Below, piece after piece: positions 18,415-27,085 of a DNA stretch of 64,000 nucleotides. The notes beneath the pieces are model-generated. The model saw only the letters and a program-made list of their open reading frames with translations, searched no databases and was not told the DNA's origin. Positions within the stretch are counted from its first letter, which is position 1, and each line of letters begins with the position of its first letter. The DNA comes from Pontiella desulfatans. GTDB lineage: Bacteria > Verrucomicrobiota > Kiritimatiellia > Kiritimatiellales > Pontiellaceae. The position numbers and the translations under genes are program-made. The stretch lies in the NCBI RefSeq assembly GCF_900890425.1, contig NZ_CAAHFG010000001.1, positions 868,001-932,000 on the forward strand. The letters are read 5' to 3'.

Positions 18415-19287
18415 ATGAAGGGAATTATACTTGCGGGCGGATCGGGGACCCGGCTCTATCCTCTGACCCAGGTGGTGAGCAAGCAGATGCTGCCGGTCTA
18501 CGACAAGCCGATGATCTATTATCCGCTGTCGACCCTGATGCTGGCGGGGATCCGTGATGTGTTGATCATCAGCACACCGCACGACCTTCCCTTGTTTAAA
18601 ACGCTATTGGGGGATGGTTCAAAGATCGGCATGAAGTTTAGCTACGCCGAGCAACCGAGTCCGGATGGTTTGGCGCAGGCCTTCATTATCGGCAAGGAGT
18701 TCATTGGTGATGACTCGGTGGCCTTGGTGCTGGGCGACAATATTTTTTATGGACACGGTTTCCCCGGAATGTTGGCAGAGGCTGCCGGGAGGAAGTGCGG
18801 GGCAACCATCTTTACTTACCCCGTTCGGGATCCGGAACGCTATGGGGTTGTGGAACTCGATGCAACCGGGCAACCGATTTCGATTGAGGAAAAGCCTGCG
18901 GCGCCAAAATCAAACATGGCCGTTACCGGCCTCTATTTCTTCGATGGTCGTGTGGTGGCTCTTGCCGAACAGTTGACACCTTCCGCGCGCGGCGAATTGG
19001 AGGTAACGGATCTGATCCGCCGGTACATGGAATGGGGTGAGCTGGATATGGTCAACCTTGGGCGAGGATTTGCCTGGCTCGATACCGGTACGCATGATGC
19101 TTTGCACGATGCGGCAAGTTATGTTGAAACGATTGAGAAGCGGCAGGGTTTGAAGATTTCCTGCATCGAGGAAATCGCGTTTCGTCGAGGGTACATAGAA
19201 GTCGGCCAGTTGAAGGCTTTGGGACTGGCGATGAAGAACAATAGCTATGGCCAATACCTGTTGGGCTTGGTTAAACGACGTTATTAG
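18415..19287 (+). CDS. rfbA: Glucose-1-phosphate thymidylyltransferase
   Basis: 290 residues from the ATG at 18415, preceded by AAGGGGG. Signature [16 protein letters not shown] and [20 protein letters not shown], then [17 protein letters not shown] and [13 protein letters not shown]. Makes dTDP-glucose from glucose-1-phosphate and dTTP, feeding RfbB upstream. The frame is open for 69 codons before this start, but that part overlaps rfbB and is not expected to be translated. Confidence 0.95.
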   Translation: MKGIILAGGSGTRLYPLTQVVSKQMLPVYDKPMIYYPLSTLMLAGIRDVLIISTPHDLPLFKTLLGDGSKIGMKFSYAEQPSPDGLAQAFIIGKEFIGDDSVALVLGDNIFYGHGFPGMLAEAAGRKCGATIFTYPVRDPERYGVVELDATGQPISIEEKPAAPKSNMAVTGLYFFDGRVVALAEQLTPSARGELEVTDLIRRYMEWGELDMVNLGRGFAWLDTGTHDALHDAASYVETIEKRQGLKISCIEEIAFRRGYIEVGQLKALGLAMKNNSYGQYLLGLVKRRY

Positions 19288-19305
19288 GTAAAAAAAAGGG
19301 AACAC

Positions 19306-20358
<1,053 letters not shown>

Positions 20359-20866
20359 TCGTCGGTTGTTCTGTTGATGGTTGCTGGGGAGGTTCCTCGG
20401 AATGAATACGTTTGAGGATTTGGAGTGCTATATGTTGGCAAGGAAGCTCCGCAAAGAGGTGTCTTTGTTCTGCAAAACCCTTCCGCGAGAAGAGGAATAT
20501 CGGCTCAAGGATCAGATCATCAGGTCTTCCCGTTCCATTACCGCGAATATCGCCGAAGGCTATGGGCGTCACCATCATCAGGAAAATATTCAGTTCTGCC
20601 GTACCGCGCGTGGTTCCCTAACTGAGACGTTGGAACACCTGAATGTAGCTTTGGACGAAGAATATCTAACGGCAGAAGTATATGGCACCCTAAGGGTGTT
20701 GCTTGAAGATGCATGGAAGGTGCTTAATGGGTACATTTCCTATCTCAAGCGTTGTGCTGCTAATGGTGTTCCCGATAATTGAACAGCAAGTCAACAACTC
20801 AGCAACTTGGATTCTTAGACATGAACTCAGCAACCAACAACCAACAACCAACAACCAGCATCCCGC
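20359..20866 (+). mobile_element. Candidate element: four-helix-bundle gene with inverted word-like flanks
   Basis: Before the 4HB gene lies a GTTGTT/GGTTG-rich stretch (20360-20400). After it lies a stretch rich in CAACAAC and CAACCA words (20783-20862), the complement style. The inverted pair around a 4HB gene between gmd and fcl suggests a unit that inserted between two genes of one pathway. No transposase or clear target duplication is seen. Confidence 0.4.
20402..20782 (+). CDS. Four-helix-bundle protein (23S rRNA intervening-sequence protein family)
   Basis: 126 residues from the ATG at 20402, GGGAGG about 8 bases upstream. [38 protein letters not shown] and [19 protein letters not shown] are the PF05635 hallmarks, the fold also seen in Avd proteins of diversity-generating retroelements. 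The molecular role of free-standing members is not established; they are thought to bind nucleic acid. Uninterrupted, unlike the split copies at 50816 and 58104, and of a different subfamily. Confidence 0.88.
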   Translation: MNTFEDLECYMLARKLRKEVSLFCKTLPREEEYRLKDQIIRSSRSITANIAEGYGRHHHQENIQFCRTARGSLTETLEHLNVALDEEYLTAEVYGTLRVLLEDAWKVLNGYISYLKRCAANGVPDN

Positions 20867-21825
20867 GCGATGCGCGGATCTACGTCGCCGGCCATTTGGG
20901 GCTCGTTGGTTCCGGCATCTGGCGCGCGCTGGAACGGCATGGCTACACCAATTTGATTGGCAAGTCGGTCGATGAAGTCGATCTGATCAACCAGCAGGCG
21001 GTCGATGATTTCTTTGCTTCGGAAAAGCCGGAGTATGTCGTGCTGGTCGCCGCCAAGGTGGGGGGCATTGTCGCCAACAACACCTACCGAGGACAGTTCA
21101 TCTATGAAAACATGATGATCGAGATGAACGTCATCCATGCAGCAAAAAAGCATGGCGTGAAAAAGCTGCTGTTCCTGGGGTCGAGCTGCATCTATCCCAA
21201 GCTCGCGCCGCAGCCGATGAAGGAGGAGCATCTCTTGACCGGGCCCCTGGAGCCGACCAACGAACCGTACGCCATTGCCAAGATCGCCGGCATCCGGTTG
21301 TGCGATGCCTACAACCGGCAGTACGGCACGAACTTTATTTCCGCCATGCCGACCAACATGTATGGCCCGGGCGACAACTACCACCCGGAAAACTCGCACG
21401 TGCTCCCGGCCTTCATCCGCCGTTTCCATGAGGCGAAAGAACAAGGGGTGGAAAAGGTGAGTTGCTGGGGCAGTGGATCGCCATTCCGGGAATTCCTCTA
21501 TAGTGACGACCTGGCTGAAGCGTGTGTCTTCCTGCTTGAGAAGATCGACTATTCCGATGTGGCGTTCGAGGACGAAACCGGCACGGTGCAGTCGCACGTC
21601 AATGTTGGTTCCGGCAAGGAGACCTCCATCAAGGAGCTCGCCGAAACTGTTGCTTCTGTTGTTGGCTACAAAGGCGAAATCGAGTGGGATACCTCCAAAC
21701 CCGACGGCACCCCGCGCAAATTGATGGACTCCTCCAAGCTCATGAGCCTCGGCTGGTCGCCCAAGATCGACATGCGGGAAGGCATCGCCCGCGCCTATGA
21801 GGATTTTAAACAGAGATATCTGTAA
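20821..21825 (+). CDS. fcl: GDP-L-fucose synthase
   Basis: 334 residues from the ATG at 20821, or 348 from a TTG at 20779. [18 protein letters not shown] (NADP), [26 protein letters not shown] with catalytic Tyr/Lys, and [16 protein letters not shown]. Epimerises and reduces the Gmd product to GDP-L-fucose. The first residues ([15 protein letters not shown]) come from the CAAC-word repeat that follows the 4HB gene, so the native start seems to have been replaced by repeat sequence. No ribosome-binding site is evident at either start. Confidence 0.93.
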   Translation: MNSATNNQQPTTSIPRDARIYVAGHLGLVGSGIWRALERHGYTNLIGKSVDEVDLINQQAVDDFFASEKPEYVVLVAAKVGGIVANNTYRGQFIYENMMIEMNVIHAAKKHGVKKLLFLGSSCIYPKLAPQPMKEEHLLTGPLEPTNEPYAIAKIAGIRLCDAYNRQYGTNFISAMPTNMYGPGDNYHPENSHVLPAFIRRFHEAKEQGVEKVSCWGSGSPFREFLYSDDLAEACVFLLEKIDYSDVAFEDETGTVQSHVNVGSGKETSIKELAETVASVVGYKGEIEWDTSKPDGTPRKLMDSSKLMSLGWSPKIDMREGIARAYEDFKQRYL

Positions 21826-21855
21826 TAGTCTTTGTAAAACAGCTATTTACGTTCC

Positions 21856-22023
21856 ATGGGAATATCCAAGGCACATTTGAATACACACACGGGCGATGTC
21901 GGGTTTGATGTCCAGCGACTCGCGGATGTCATCCAAGCGCGTTATGGCGATGTGGCATTCTGCCTGTTGCTCGGGTCTGCCGTTGATGGAACCGTTCGGG
22001 AAGGATCTGATTTGTTGGATTAA
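21856..22023 (+). pseudogene. Truncated MNT-type nucleotidyltransferase
   Basis: 55 residues ending RYGDVAFCLLLGSAVDG then TVREGSDLLD and stop. This is the start of a minimal nucleotidyltransferase antitoxin (LFGSaarGtareDSDiDL), cut one residue into the catalytic GSx10DxD motif, where ATT GAC-like sequence would be expected. No HEPN partner follows. A relic of an MntA-like gene. Confidence 0.55.
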
Positions 22024-22198
22024 CCGCGTTCCCTGTCGGTCGGCTTCTTTTTCCTTCCATCTAGTAAAAAATACTAACAACGAGTTTCGTAAAAATGTAA
22101 GAATTTGTTTGTGATGGTTTTGACTTTGGGCTATTAGGTTTACCTGTTCGCGGTTGCGAATGTTGGTTGTTGAATCTAATCACTGAAGGGGAAACATC
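22024..22198. other. AT-rich leader before the secreted-protein gene
   Basis: Lower GC stretch with runs of T and A (for example AAAAATACTAAC near 22069). It must contain the promoter for the 22199 gene. GAAGGGG at 22186-22192 is the likely ribosome-binding site. No confident -35/-10 pair chosen. Confidence 0.3.
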
Positions 22199-22948
22199 AT
22201 GAATAAGTTGGTCGTTGTGTTGTTTGTTGTTGGGTTGGGTTTAGGTGTGAATGCGGAAATGGTCTATTTTAAAGGGATTGATGCATCGACCATTACAACG
22301 GGAGACCTTTTGGAAGGGGTTCGGAACCTGGGGATTACAACCAATGTCCAGGAAATAATGGGTTTGTTGATTTCTGCGCGTTCGGGTGAGACCAATCAGC
22401 AACTGAATGCCAATAATTCATACTTTGGCATCAACGATACGTTGACCACGAATGATGTGGCGGATGCTTTTGATGTTGGCGAACGAATGATCATTTCTTT
22501 TAGCAAGGATATTCAAGTTAATAGGCTGGACTTTAACCAGTTTACCGCAGGGGAATCCATTACGGTCTCAGTTGCAGGTGACGTTTTTGAGATCCACGAT
22601 CTAGAATTGACCCATAGAGGTAGCGACTATCTCGATACCAACCTGGTGGTTGCCGCTGGTGCCGAGATTGAATTCTATACGACCGGTTCCAGCGTGGTAG
22701 GGTTGGATGGCATCGACTTAACGGTTCTTGGAGGATCGGGGGAATTGCTCCTGTCCCTGATCCCATCGAATCATATGACCCATGTGACTGCCCACTTTGA
22801 TGGAGCCGCCACCACGAACTATATACTGCAATCCTGCACGAACATGGTTTCGAATGCCTGGGTAAATGTATCGTCTTTTGTCGGCGACACCAACTGGGTG
22901 TTCAATGCCACGAACGACGTTGAATACTATCGCGCCATCATCGACTAG
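22199..22948 (+). CDS. Secreted protein of unknown function
   Basis: 249 residues with a clear signal peptide (MNKLVVVLFVVGLGLGVNA). The mature part is rich in Thr/Asn/Gly and predicted beta, with a C-terminal region (TNYILQSCTNMVSNAWVNV and NWVFNATNDVEYYRAIID) like a short module that recurs at the C-terminus of secreted proteins in Verrucomicrobia-like bacteria. No PEP-CTERM tail. Two bases separate its stop from the next start, so the two secreted proteins are co-transcribed. Confidence 0.7.
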   Translation: MNKLVVVLFVVGLGLGVNAEMVYFKGIDASTITTGDLLEGVRNLGITTNVQEIMGLLISARSGETNQQLNANNSYFGINDTLTTNDVADAFDVGERMIISFSKDIQVNRLDFNQFTAGESITVSVAGDVFEIHDLELTHRGSDYLDTNLVVAAGAEIEFYTTGSSVVGLDGIDLTVLGGSGELLLSLIPSNHMTHVTAHFDGAATTNYILQSCTNMVSNAWVNVSSFVGDTNWVFNATNDVEYYRAIID

Positions 22949-22950
22949 CC

Positions 22951-23670
22951 ATGAGAGCCTGGGGATTCATGGTTTTGCTGGTTTTGTTGCCCATGGCCGG
23001 GGTGGCGGATCAGCTGGTGGCTTGGAATGTCGATGGGATCGATGTTGAAGCCGGTCTTATTCCGGGGGATTCCTATGGATTGGGTGCAACAACCCCGCAC
23101 GTCTCCGGAAAGATCTCGGGAATGCTGAGTCTTGGAGGGGGAGTCAATCCCAGCACCACGGCTGGGCAGTACGGCTTCAAGGTGTCTGAAGCCAACGAGC
23201 AGACGACACTGTCCGGGGCAATCGCGGAAAACCACTATATCCAGTTTACGCTTGTGGCCGATTCCGGTTATCGATTCGATCTGTTTTCCATCGACCTGAA
23301 TGGCGAATCCACTGGAAGTGGGTGCGATAATGTCGCCATCCTGTCGAGTGTGGATGGATTCAGTGACGCCGATGCAATGATGGAGTTGGCCAATCGTCAA
23401 GGTGTGACGGGCGGCTTCGATACGGATGGTAGTGGATGGGGGAGTCCCATTGATCTAACGGCTTCCGGGTATCAGGATCTAAGTACGGTAACCTTCCGCA
23501 TCTACGGATGGAACAGCACCTCCGGCAGTGGAGTCACCTACATCCGCAACCTGTCCGGCGACGACCTCGTCGTCAACGGCACGCTCAAGGCCATCCCCGA
23601 ACCGGCGGTGATGGGATTCATCGGCTTGGTTGGCATCGGGGCGCTGGTTGCACGCAGATTTGTGGAGTGA
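22951..23670 (+). CDS. PEP-CTERM-sorted secreted protein
   Basis: 239 residues. Signal peptide MRAWGFMVLLVLLPMAGVA, a beta-rich lectin-like middle with repeated Asp/Gly/Ser, and a C-terminal sorting tail: IPEPAVMGFIGLVGIGALVA followed by RRFVE, that is PEP motif, hydrophobic helix and basic end. Such proteins are processed by an exosortase, and exosortase systems co-occur with exopolysaccharide loci, which fits this location. No exosortase gene is in the window. Binding partner unknown. Confidence 0.85.
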   Translation: MRAWGFMVLLVLLPMAGVADQLVAWNVDGIDVEAGLIPGDSYGLGATTPHVSGKISGMLSLGGGVNPSTTAGQYGFKVSEANEQTTLSGAIAENHYIQFTLVADSGYRFDLFSIDLNGESTGSGCDNVAILSSVDGFSDADAMMELANRQGVTGGFDTDGSGWGSPIDLTASGYQDLSTVTFRIYGWNSTSGSGVTYIRNLSGDDLVVNGTLKAIPEPAVMGFIGLVGIGALVARRFVE

Positions 23671-23682
23671 TCCGCAGCGCAT

Positions 23683-23788
23683 GTGCCAACGGCACAACAC
23701 AACTTAGCCTTGGACGCAGTCCAAGGGGCATGGAGAAAAAGAACTATTTGCCCTGAATGGGCAACACAAGACGGCTGTTGTGCTGCCC
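23683..23788. repeat. Three tandem hairpins after the PEP-CTERM gene
   Basis: GTGCC-AAC-GGCAC (23683-23695), CCTTGGAC-GCA-GTCCAAGG (23708-23726) and an 11-bp stem with one mismatch, GGGCAACACAA / TTGTGCTGCCC (23759-23788). None has a strong T-tract. They could be REP-type palindromes, a processed RNA or a composite terminator for the two secreted-protein genes. Confidence 0.5.
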
Positions 23789-23972
23789 CTTATTGGAAAA
23801 ACCGATGATCGTTGTTCTGGGGAAAAGTTAAGGCCAATGGTTTTTGAATATTTACGGGGCTTGTCGTAACCGCCCTTGAGTTGACGAAAGAATAAGCCGG
23901 TCGGGAGTTTTCGCCTTTAACGGTTTCAATGCCTATTGTCTTCAACGCCTTGCACCCATCTCTTATTGCCAC

Positions 23973-25238
23973 ATGAAACCGCTGTCTCTCCATCTGAATA
24001 AACTGCTCTTGATGGGAGGTCTCCTGTTGTTGCCGCTGCCCGGCCTTGCGGTTCCGGCAGAGATCGCCCGGCAGGCCGAATGCCTCCGGGCCATCCTCGC
24101 CCAGGCCGACGATGCCTACTACAACAAGCATGAGTCGATCATGGGCAACGAAGCCTACGACGCTCTGCGCCGCCGCCACGAAGAGCTGGTGCAGCACTAT
24201 CCCGAATTGTCGGTAAACACGGTTGTCGGTGCGGTCGATGAAGGCAACGGGATTCCCCATGCGCAGCCCGTATTGAGTTTAAAGAAGGCCTATTCCGATG
24301 AGGATGTGGAAAAATTCATTGCGGCGTGCGGGACAAACCAAACGTATTGCATTGAACCGAAGATCGATGGCTTGACCGTGGTGCTTCAGTATGAGTCCGG
24401 GGTGCTGGTGCGGGCATTGACCCGAGGGGATGGGGCGACCGGGCAGGATATCACCAAGGCGGTTTTGGCGGCCGGTTGCGTGCCGCCGGCCCTGACCGGA
24501 GCCGCCGCCAATCTCTCCGTGCGCGGCGAGCTGTTTTTGGGCAAGAAAGCGTTCTCGGCATTGAATGCCCGCAGGAAAGAGAAGGGGATGCCCGTGTTGA
24601 AGAGCGCCCGCAACTCGGCTTCCGGAACGGTGCGGCTCACCGATTATGCCGAGATTTCCCGCCGGGGGCTGGACGCGCGGGTCTTCGAATGGATCGATGG
24701 GGATTTGCAACCCGAGTCGCATGCGGAGTCGCTGGCGCTGCTATGGGAGCTCGGGTTGCCAACGATTCAATCCCTCCAGGTTCCGTCCGACCGGGTTGTT
24801 GGGGAAATCGCCCGCTTGAATGGACGCCTCGGTGGTTTACCTTTTGAAACCGATGGCATTGTAATCAAAGTGGACAACCGGAACCGTTTTACGGAGCTGG
24901 GGGCCACCGCACACCATCCCCGGGGCGCATTGGCCCGGAAATACAAGGGGCATCCCGTGGTCACGCAACTGCTGCGCGTTGAGTGGTCGCAAGGGTCAAC
25001 GGGAAAATGGACTCCGGTGGCGCACTTTGCCCCGATTGAGATGGCCGGGGCAACCGTCCGTTCCGCCACGTTGCACAATGCCGACCATCTCCGCGCCCTC
25101 GATTTGCGCATCGGCGATTGGATCCAGGTCATACGGGCCGGCGGCGCCGTCCCCGAAATCGTCGGCGTCTGCACGGAGCGCCGCACCGGGAACGAAACCC
25201 CCGTCGAGGATTATCCAGATAGTGAAACCGATGAATGA
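23973..25238 (+). CDS. NAD-dependent DNA ligase, LigB-like, with signal peptide
   Basis: 421 residues. Motif IEPKIDGLTVVLQY carries the adenylated Lys130; ADDAYYNKHESIMGNEAYDA is domain Ia, VRGELFLGKKAF, SARNSASGTVR, FETDGIVIKVD and the OB-fold part complete the catalytic core. The zinc finger, helix-hairpin-helix and BRCT domains of LigA (about 670 residues) are missing. The N-terminus LNKLLLMGGLLLLPLPGLAV looks like a signal sequence, as in E. coli LigB. Where and on what DNA it works is unknown. GC-rich, isolated gene; start ATG has no clear ribosome-binding site. Confidence 0.85.
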   Translation: MKPLSLHLNKLLLMGGLLLLPLPGLAVPAEIARQAECLRAILAQADDAYYNKHESIMGNEAYDALRRRHEELVQHYPELSVNTVVGAVDEGNGIPHAQPVLSLKKAYSDEDVEKFIAACGTNQTYCIEPKIDGLTVVLQYESGVLVRALTRGDGATGQDITKAVLAAGCVPPALTGAAANLSVRGELFLGKKAFSALNARRKEKGMPVLKSARNSASGTVRLTDYAEISRRGLDARVFEWIDGDLQPESHAESLALLWELGLPTIQSLQVPSDRVVGEIARLNGRLGGLPFETDGIVIKVDNRNRFTELGATAHHPRGALARKYKGHPVVTQLLRVEWSQGSTGKWTPVAHFAPIEMAGATVRSATLHNADHLRALDLRIGDWIQVIRAGGAVPEIVGVCTERRTGNETPVEDYPDSETDE

Positions 25239-25400
25239 AACTTTGCCCTCTTATTTGGTTTATTCATCCGTAGGCTTTGGCCGAAAATGACGAGAAAAGC
25301 GTCTTGACCCTTTTCTTGACCCTTTTCCTTTTCTGCCGCTGAAAAGGCTTCAGAATCAGTAAAAAAAGCGTATAAAGGCGGAACATACCGAGGAAAAAGC
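25239..25400. repeat. Short TTGACCC-word repeat before a toxin-antitoxin pair
   Basis: CTTGACCCTTTTC occurs twice in a row (25302-25329), and related TGACCC-T-run words recur at 26121-26185 after the pair, giving another flanking arrangement of variable words around small genes. Non-coding. Confidence 0.4.
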
Positions 25401-25625
25401 ATGACAACGACCATCAATATGGAAATAGACGAAACGACTGCGAACATCTACACAGCAGCACCGGCTGAGGATCGAAACCGACTGTCCGTGCTCTGGGGCG
25501 TGCTCATTCGTGAATATCAGGCGGCCCCCTCCTCCCTTGGCAAACTGATGGACGAAATCGGAAATAAAGCCGAAGAACGCGGCCTAACTGCTGAAGAGCT
25601 GGAGTCCATCCTCCATGCCGGATAA
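25401..25625 (+). CDS. Putative antitoxin paired with a PIN toxin
   Basis: 74 residues, acidic, helical, with a short beta start (TTTINMEIDETTANIYT). It overlaps the PIN-domain gene by 11 bp and sits upstream, the order of antitoxin then toxin. No named family recognised, but similar short proteins accompany COG1569 PIN toxins. It would neutralise the PIN protein and repress the operon. Confidence 0.65.
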   Translation: MTTTINMEIDETTANIYTAAPAEDRNRLSVLWGVLIREYQAAPSSLGKLMDEIGNKAEERGLTAEELESILHAG

Positions 25626-26028
25626 ACAGGTTTTTGTCCTCGACGCCAACATTATTGTAAGTGCTGTGTTGCTGCCTCGATCCCTGACCCGCAAAGCATT
25701 CGATAAAGTCCTTCGTGATGGGGAAATTGTGGTTTCTGAAGCCGTGGTCAATGAGCTCGACGAAGTTCTGCGTCGTCCAAAGCTCAATAACTATGTCCAT
25801 GAAGAAGAACGAATCCAGTTCCTAATGATGTTGCTGCGTGAATCCCGGATCGTGCGTGGTAACCGTGTTGTCGAAGATTGTCGCGATCCCAAAGATAACA
25901 AATACCTGGAACTCGCCCTCGAAGCCGGTGCAAACTGTATTCTTTCCGGCGATAAAGATCTGTTGGTCCTGCATCCATACCACGGAATCAAGATACGGAA
26001 TCCACAACAGTTCCTCGATGGCGAATAG
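25615..26028 (+). CDS. PIN-domain toxin (COG1569 type)
   Basis: 137 residues. VFVLDANIIVSAVL gives the first catalytic Asp; EAVVNELDEVLRRPK, DCRDPKDNKYLELALEAGAN and LSGDKDLLVL supply the other acidic residues of the PIN ribonuclease site, and the end IKIRNPQQFL is typical of the putative toxin-antitoxin system PIN family. Likely cleaves RNA when free of its antitoxin. Confidence 0.88.
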   Translation: MPDKQVFVLDANIIVSAVLLPRSLTRKAFDKVLRDGEIVVSEAVVNELDEVLRRPKLNNYVHEEERIQFLMMLLRESRIVRGNRVVEDCRDPKDNKYLELALEAGANCILSGDKDLLVLHPYHGIKIRNPQQFLDGE

Positions 26029-26228
26029 GAATGGACAAAAAATCTGATCTCTGACCTCCGCTTGTCCGCCATAGCTTCAGCAACGGCGGGACCTTTTTTT
26101 TGATTACTATATTACGGGACCTGACCCTTTTTTTTGCTTGCGAGCCGTAGCCTTGGCGAAGGTTTGCCCCCTTTTTGACCCCGTTTTAAGATTGGATGCC
26201 GCCACGACCCTGTGCTATTAAAAAAACC

Positions 26229-26435
26229 ATGAGCATTACCGAAATAAAGTCCATGTCGCGAGACGAACAACTCCTCGCTATGGAAATGCTGTGGGACGAA
26301 CTTTGTCATCATGGTCAGGAACCGGAATCTCCACAGTGGCACAAGGATATACTGGACAAAAGGCAGGCCCGGATCGCCGAGGGGAATGCCGAATACTTAA
26401 CCATCGAGGACCTCAAGAATAGGATTCGTCCATGA
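26229..26435 (+). CDS. Addiction-module antitoxin (Unstab_antitox family)
   Basis: 68 residues from the ATG at 26229; the open frame before it has no binding site. SITEIKSMSRDEQLLAMEML, WDELC, then SPQWHKDILDKRQARIAEG, the pattern of PF09720 antitoxins paired with RelE/ParE toxins. The stop overlaps the toxin start by 4 bp (ATGA). Confidence 0.85.
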   Translation: MSITEIKSMSRDEQLLAMEMLWDELCHHGQEPESPQWHKDILDKRQARIAEGNAEYLTIEDLKNRIRP

Positions 26436-26740
26436 TGGCAGAACAGTTGCTCGTTCTGGAGGAAGCCGCCGCCGACCTTGATCAGGGAATCGATTTCTAC
26501 GAAGCCCGGAAGAACGAACTGGGAACCTACTTCTTCGATTCACTGCTTTCAGATATGGAATCCCTTAGACTCTCTGCCGGGGTGCATGCGATTCATTTTG
26601 GATTCCATCGTATGCTCGCCAGTCGCTTCCCCTTTGCGATATACTATGGATACGATGGACGGATTGCGAGGGTAGTAGCCATTCTCGACATGCGCAGTAA
26701 TCCGGCGTGGATACGCGATCAACTTGTCCAAAGAAACTAA
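26432..26740 (+). CDS. RelE/ParE-family toxin
   Basis: 102 residues. LVLEEAAADLDQGIDFYE, GTYFFDSLLSDMESL, and the C-terminal FPFAIYYGYDGRIARVVAIL followed by R-NPAW are the ParE/RelE fold. ParE members attack gyrase, RelE members cut mRNA on ribosomes; sequence by eye does not decide. Two adjacent ATG codons (26432, 26435) are possible starts. Confidence 0.88.
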   Translation: MMAEQLLVLEEAAADLDQGIDFYEARKNELGTYFFDSLLSDMESLRLSAGVHAIHFGFHRMLASRFPFAIYYGYDGRIARVVAILDMRSNPAWIRDQLVQRN

Positions 26741-27085
26741 CACCAACACACAAGGACAGCTTGTCCGCCAGAGCTTTACGCGCCGGCGGGACCCCCTTTT
26801 CTTTTCCCTTTTTCGGCAATGGTATCGCAGGCGCCCCGCCTGCCCCGCCGAACAGAAAAACCATGAAAAAACTGTTAACTTAGTGTCATCCCGTTCGCAG
26901 AATAGAATCCTTTGTTTCTTAGCGTCTTCGCGGTCATGAAAACGACTCTTGCTGGAAATTTTCGGTTGAACAGATCCTGAACAGGAGAATCGTCCTGTCG
27001 ATAAATCGTCCTGTAAAATATTCAGCATTTTTTTGCGGCTTTTCCGCTTTAGAAATTACCTGGTTAAACAACTCAAGAGGCCGGT
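26741..27085. other. Intergenic with dispersed words, no gene
   Basis: 26758-26796 carries a CTTGTCCGCC...GCGCCGGCGGGACC palindrome-like repeat, also seen at 26062-26094 and, reversed, inside the glycosyltransferase gene at about 29035-29060. Later words include CAGATCCTGAACAGGAGAATCG and ATCGTCCTGT twice (26983, 27006). The ribosome-binding site of the next gene is AAGAGG at 27073-27078. Confidence 0.45.
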
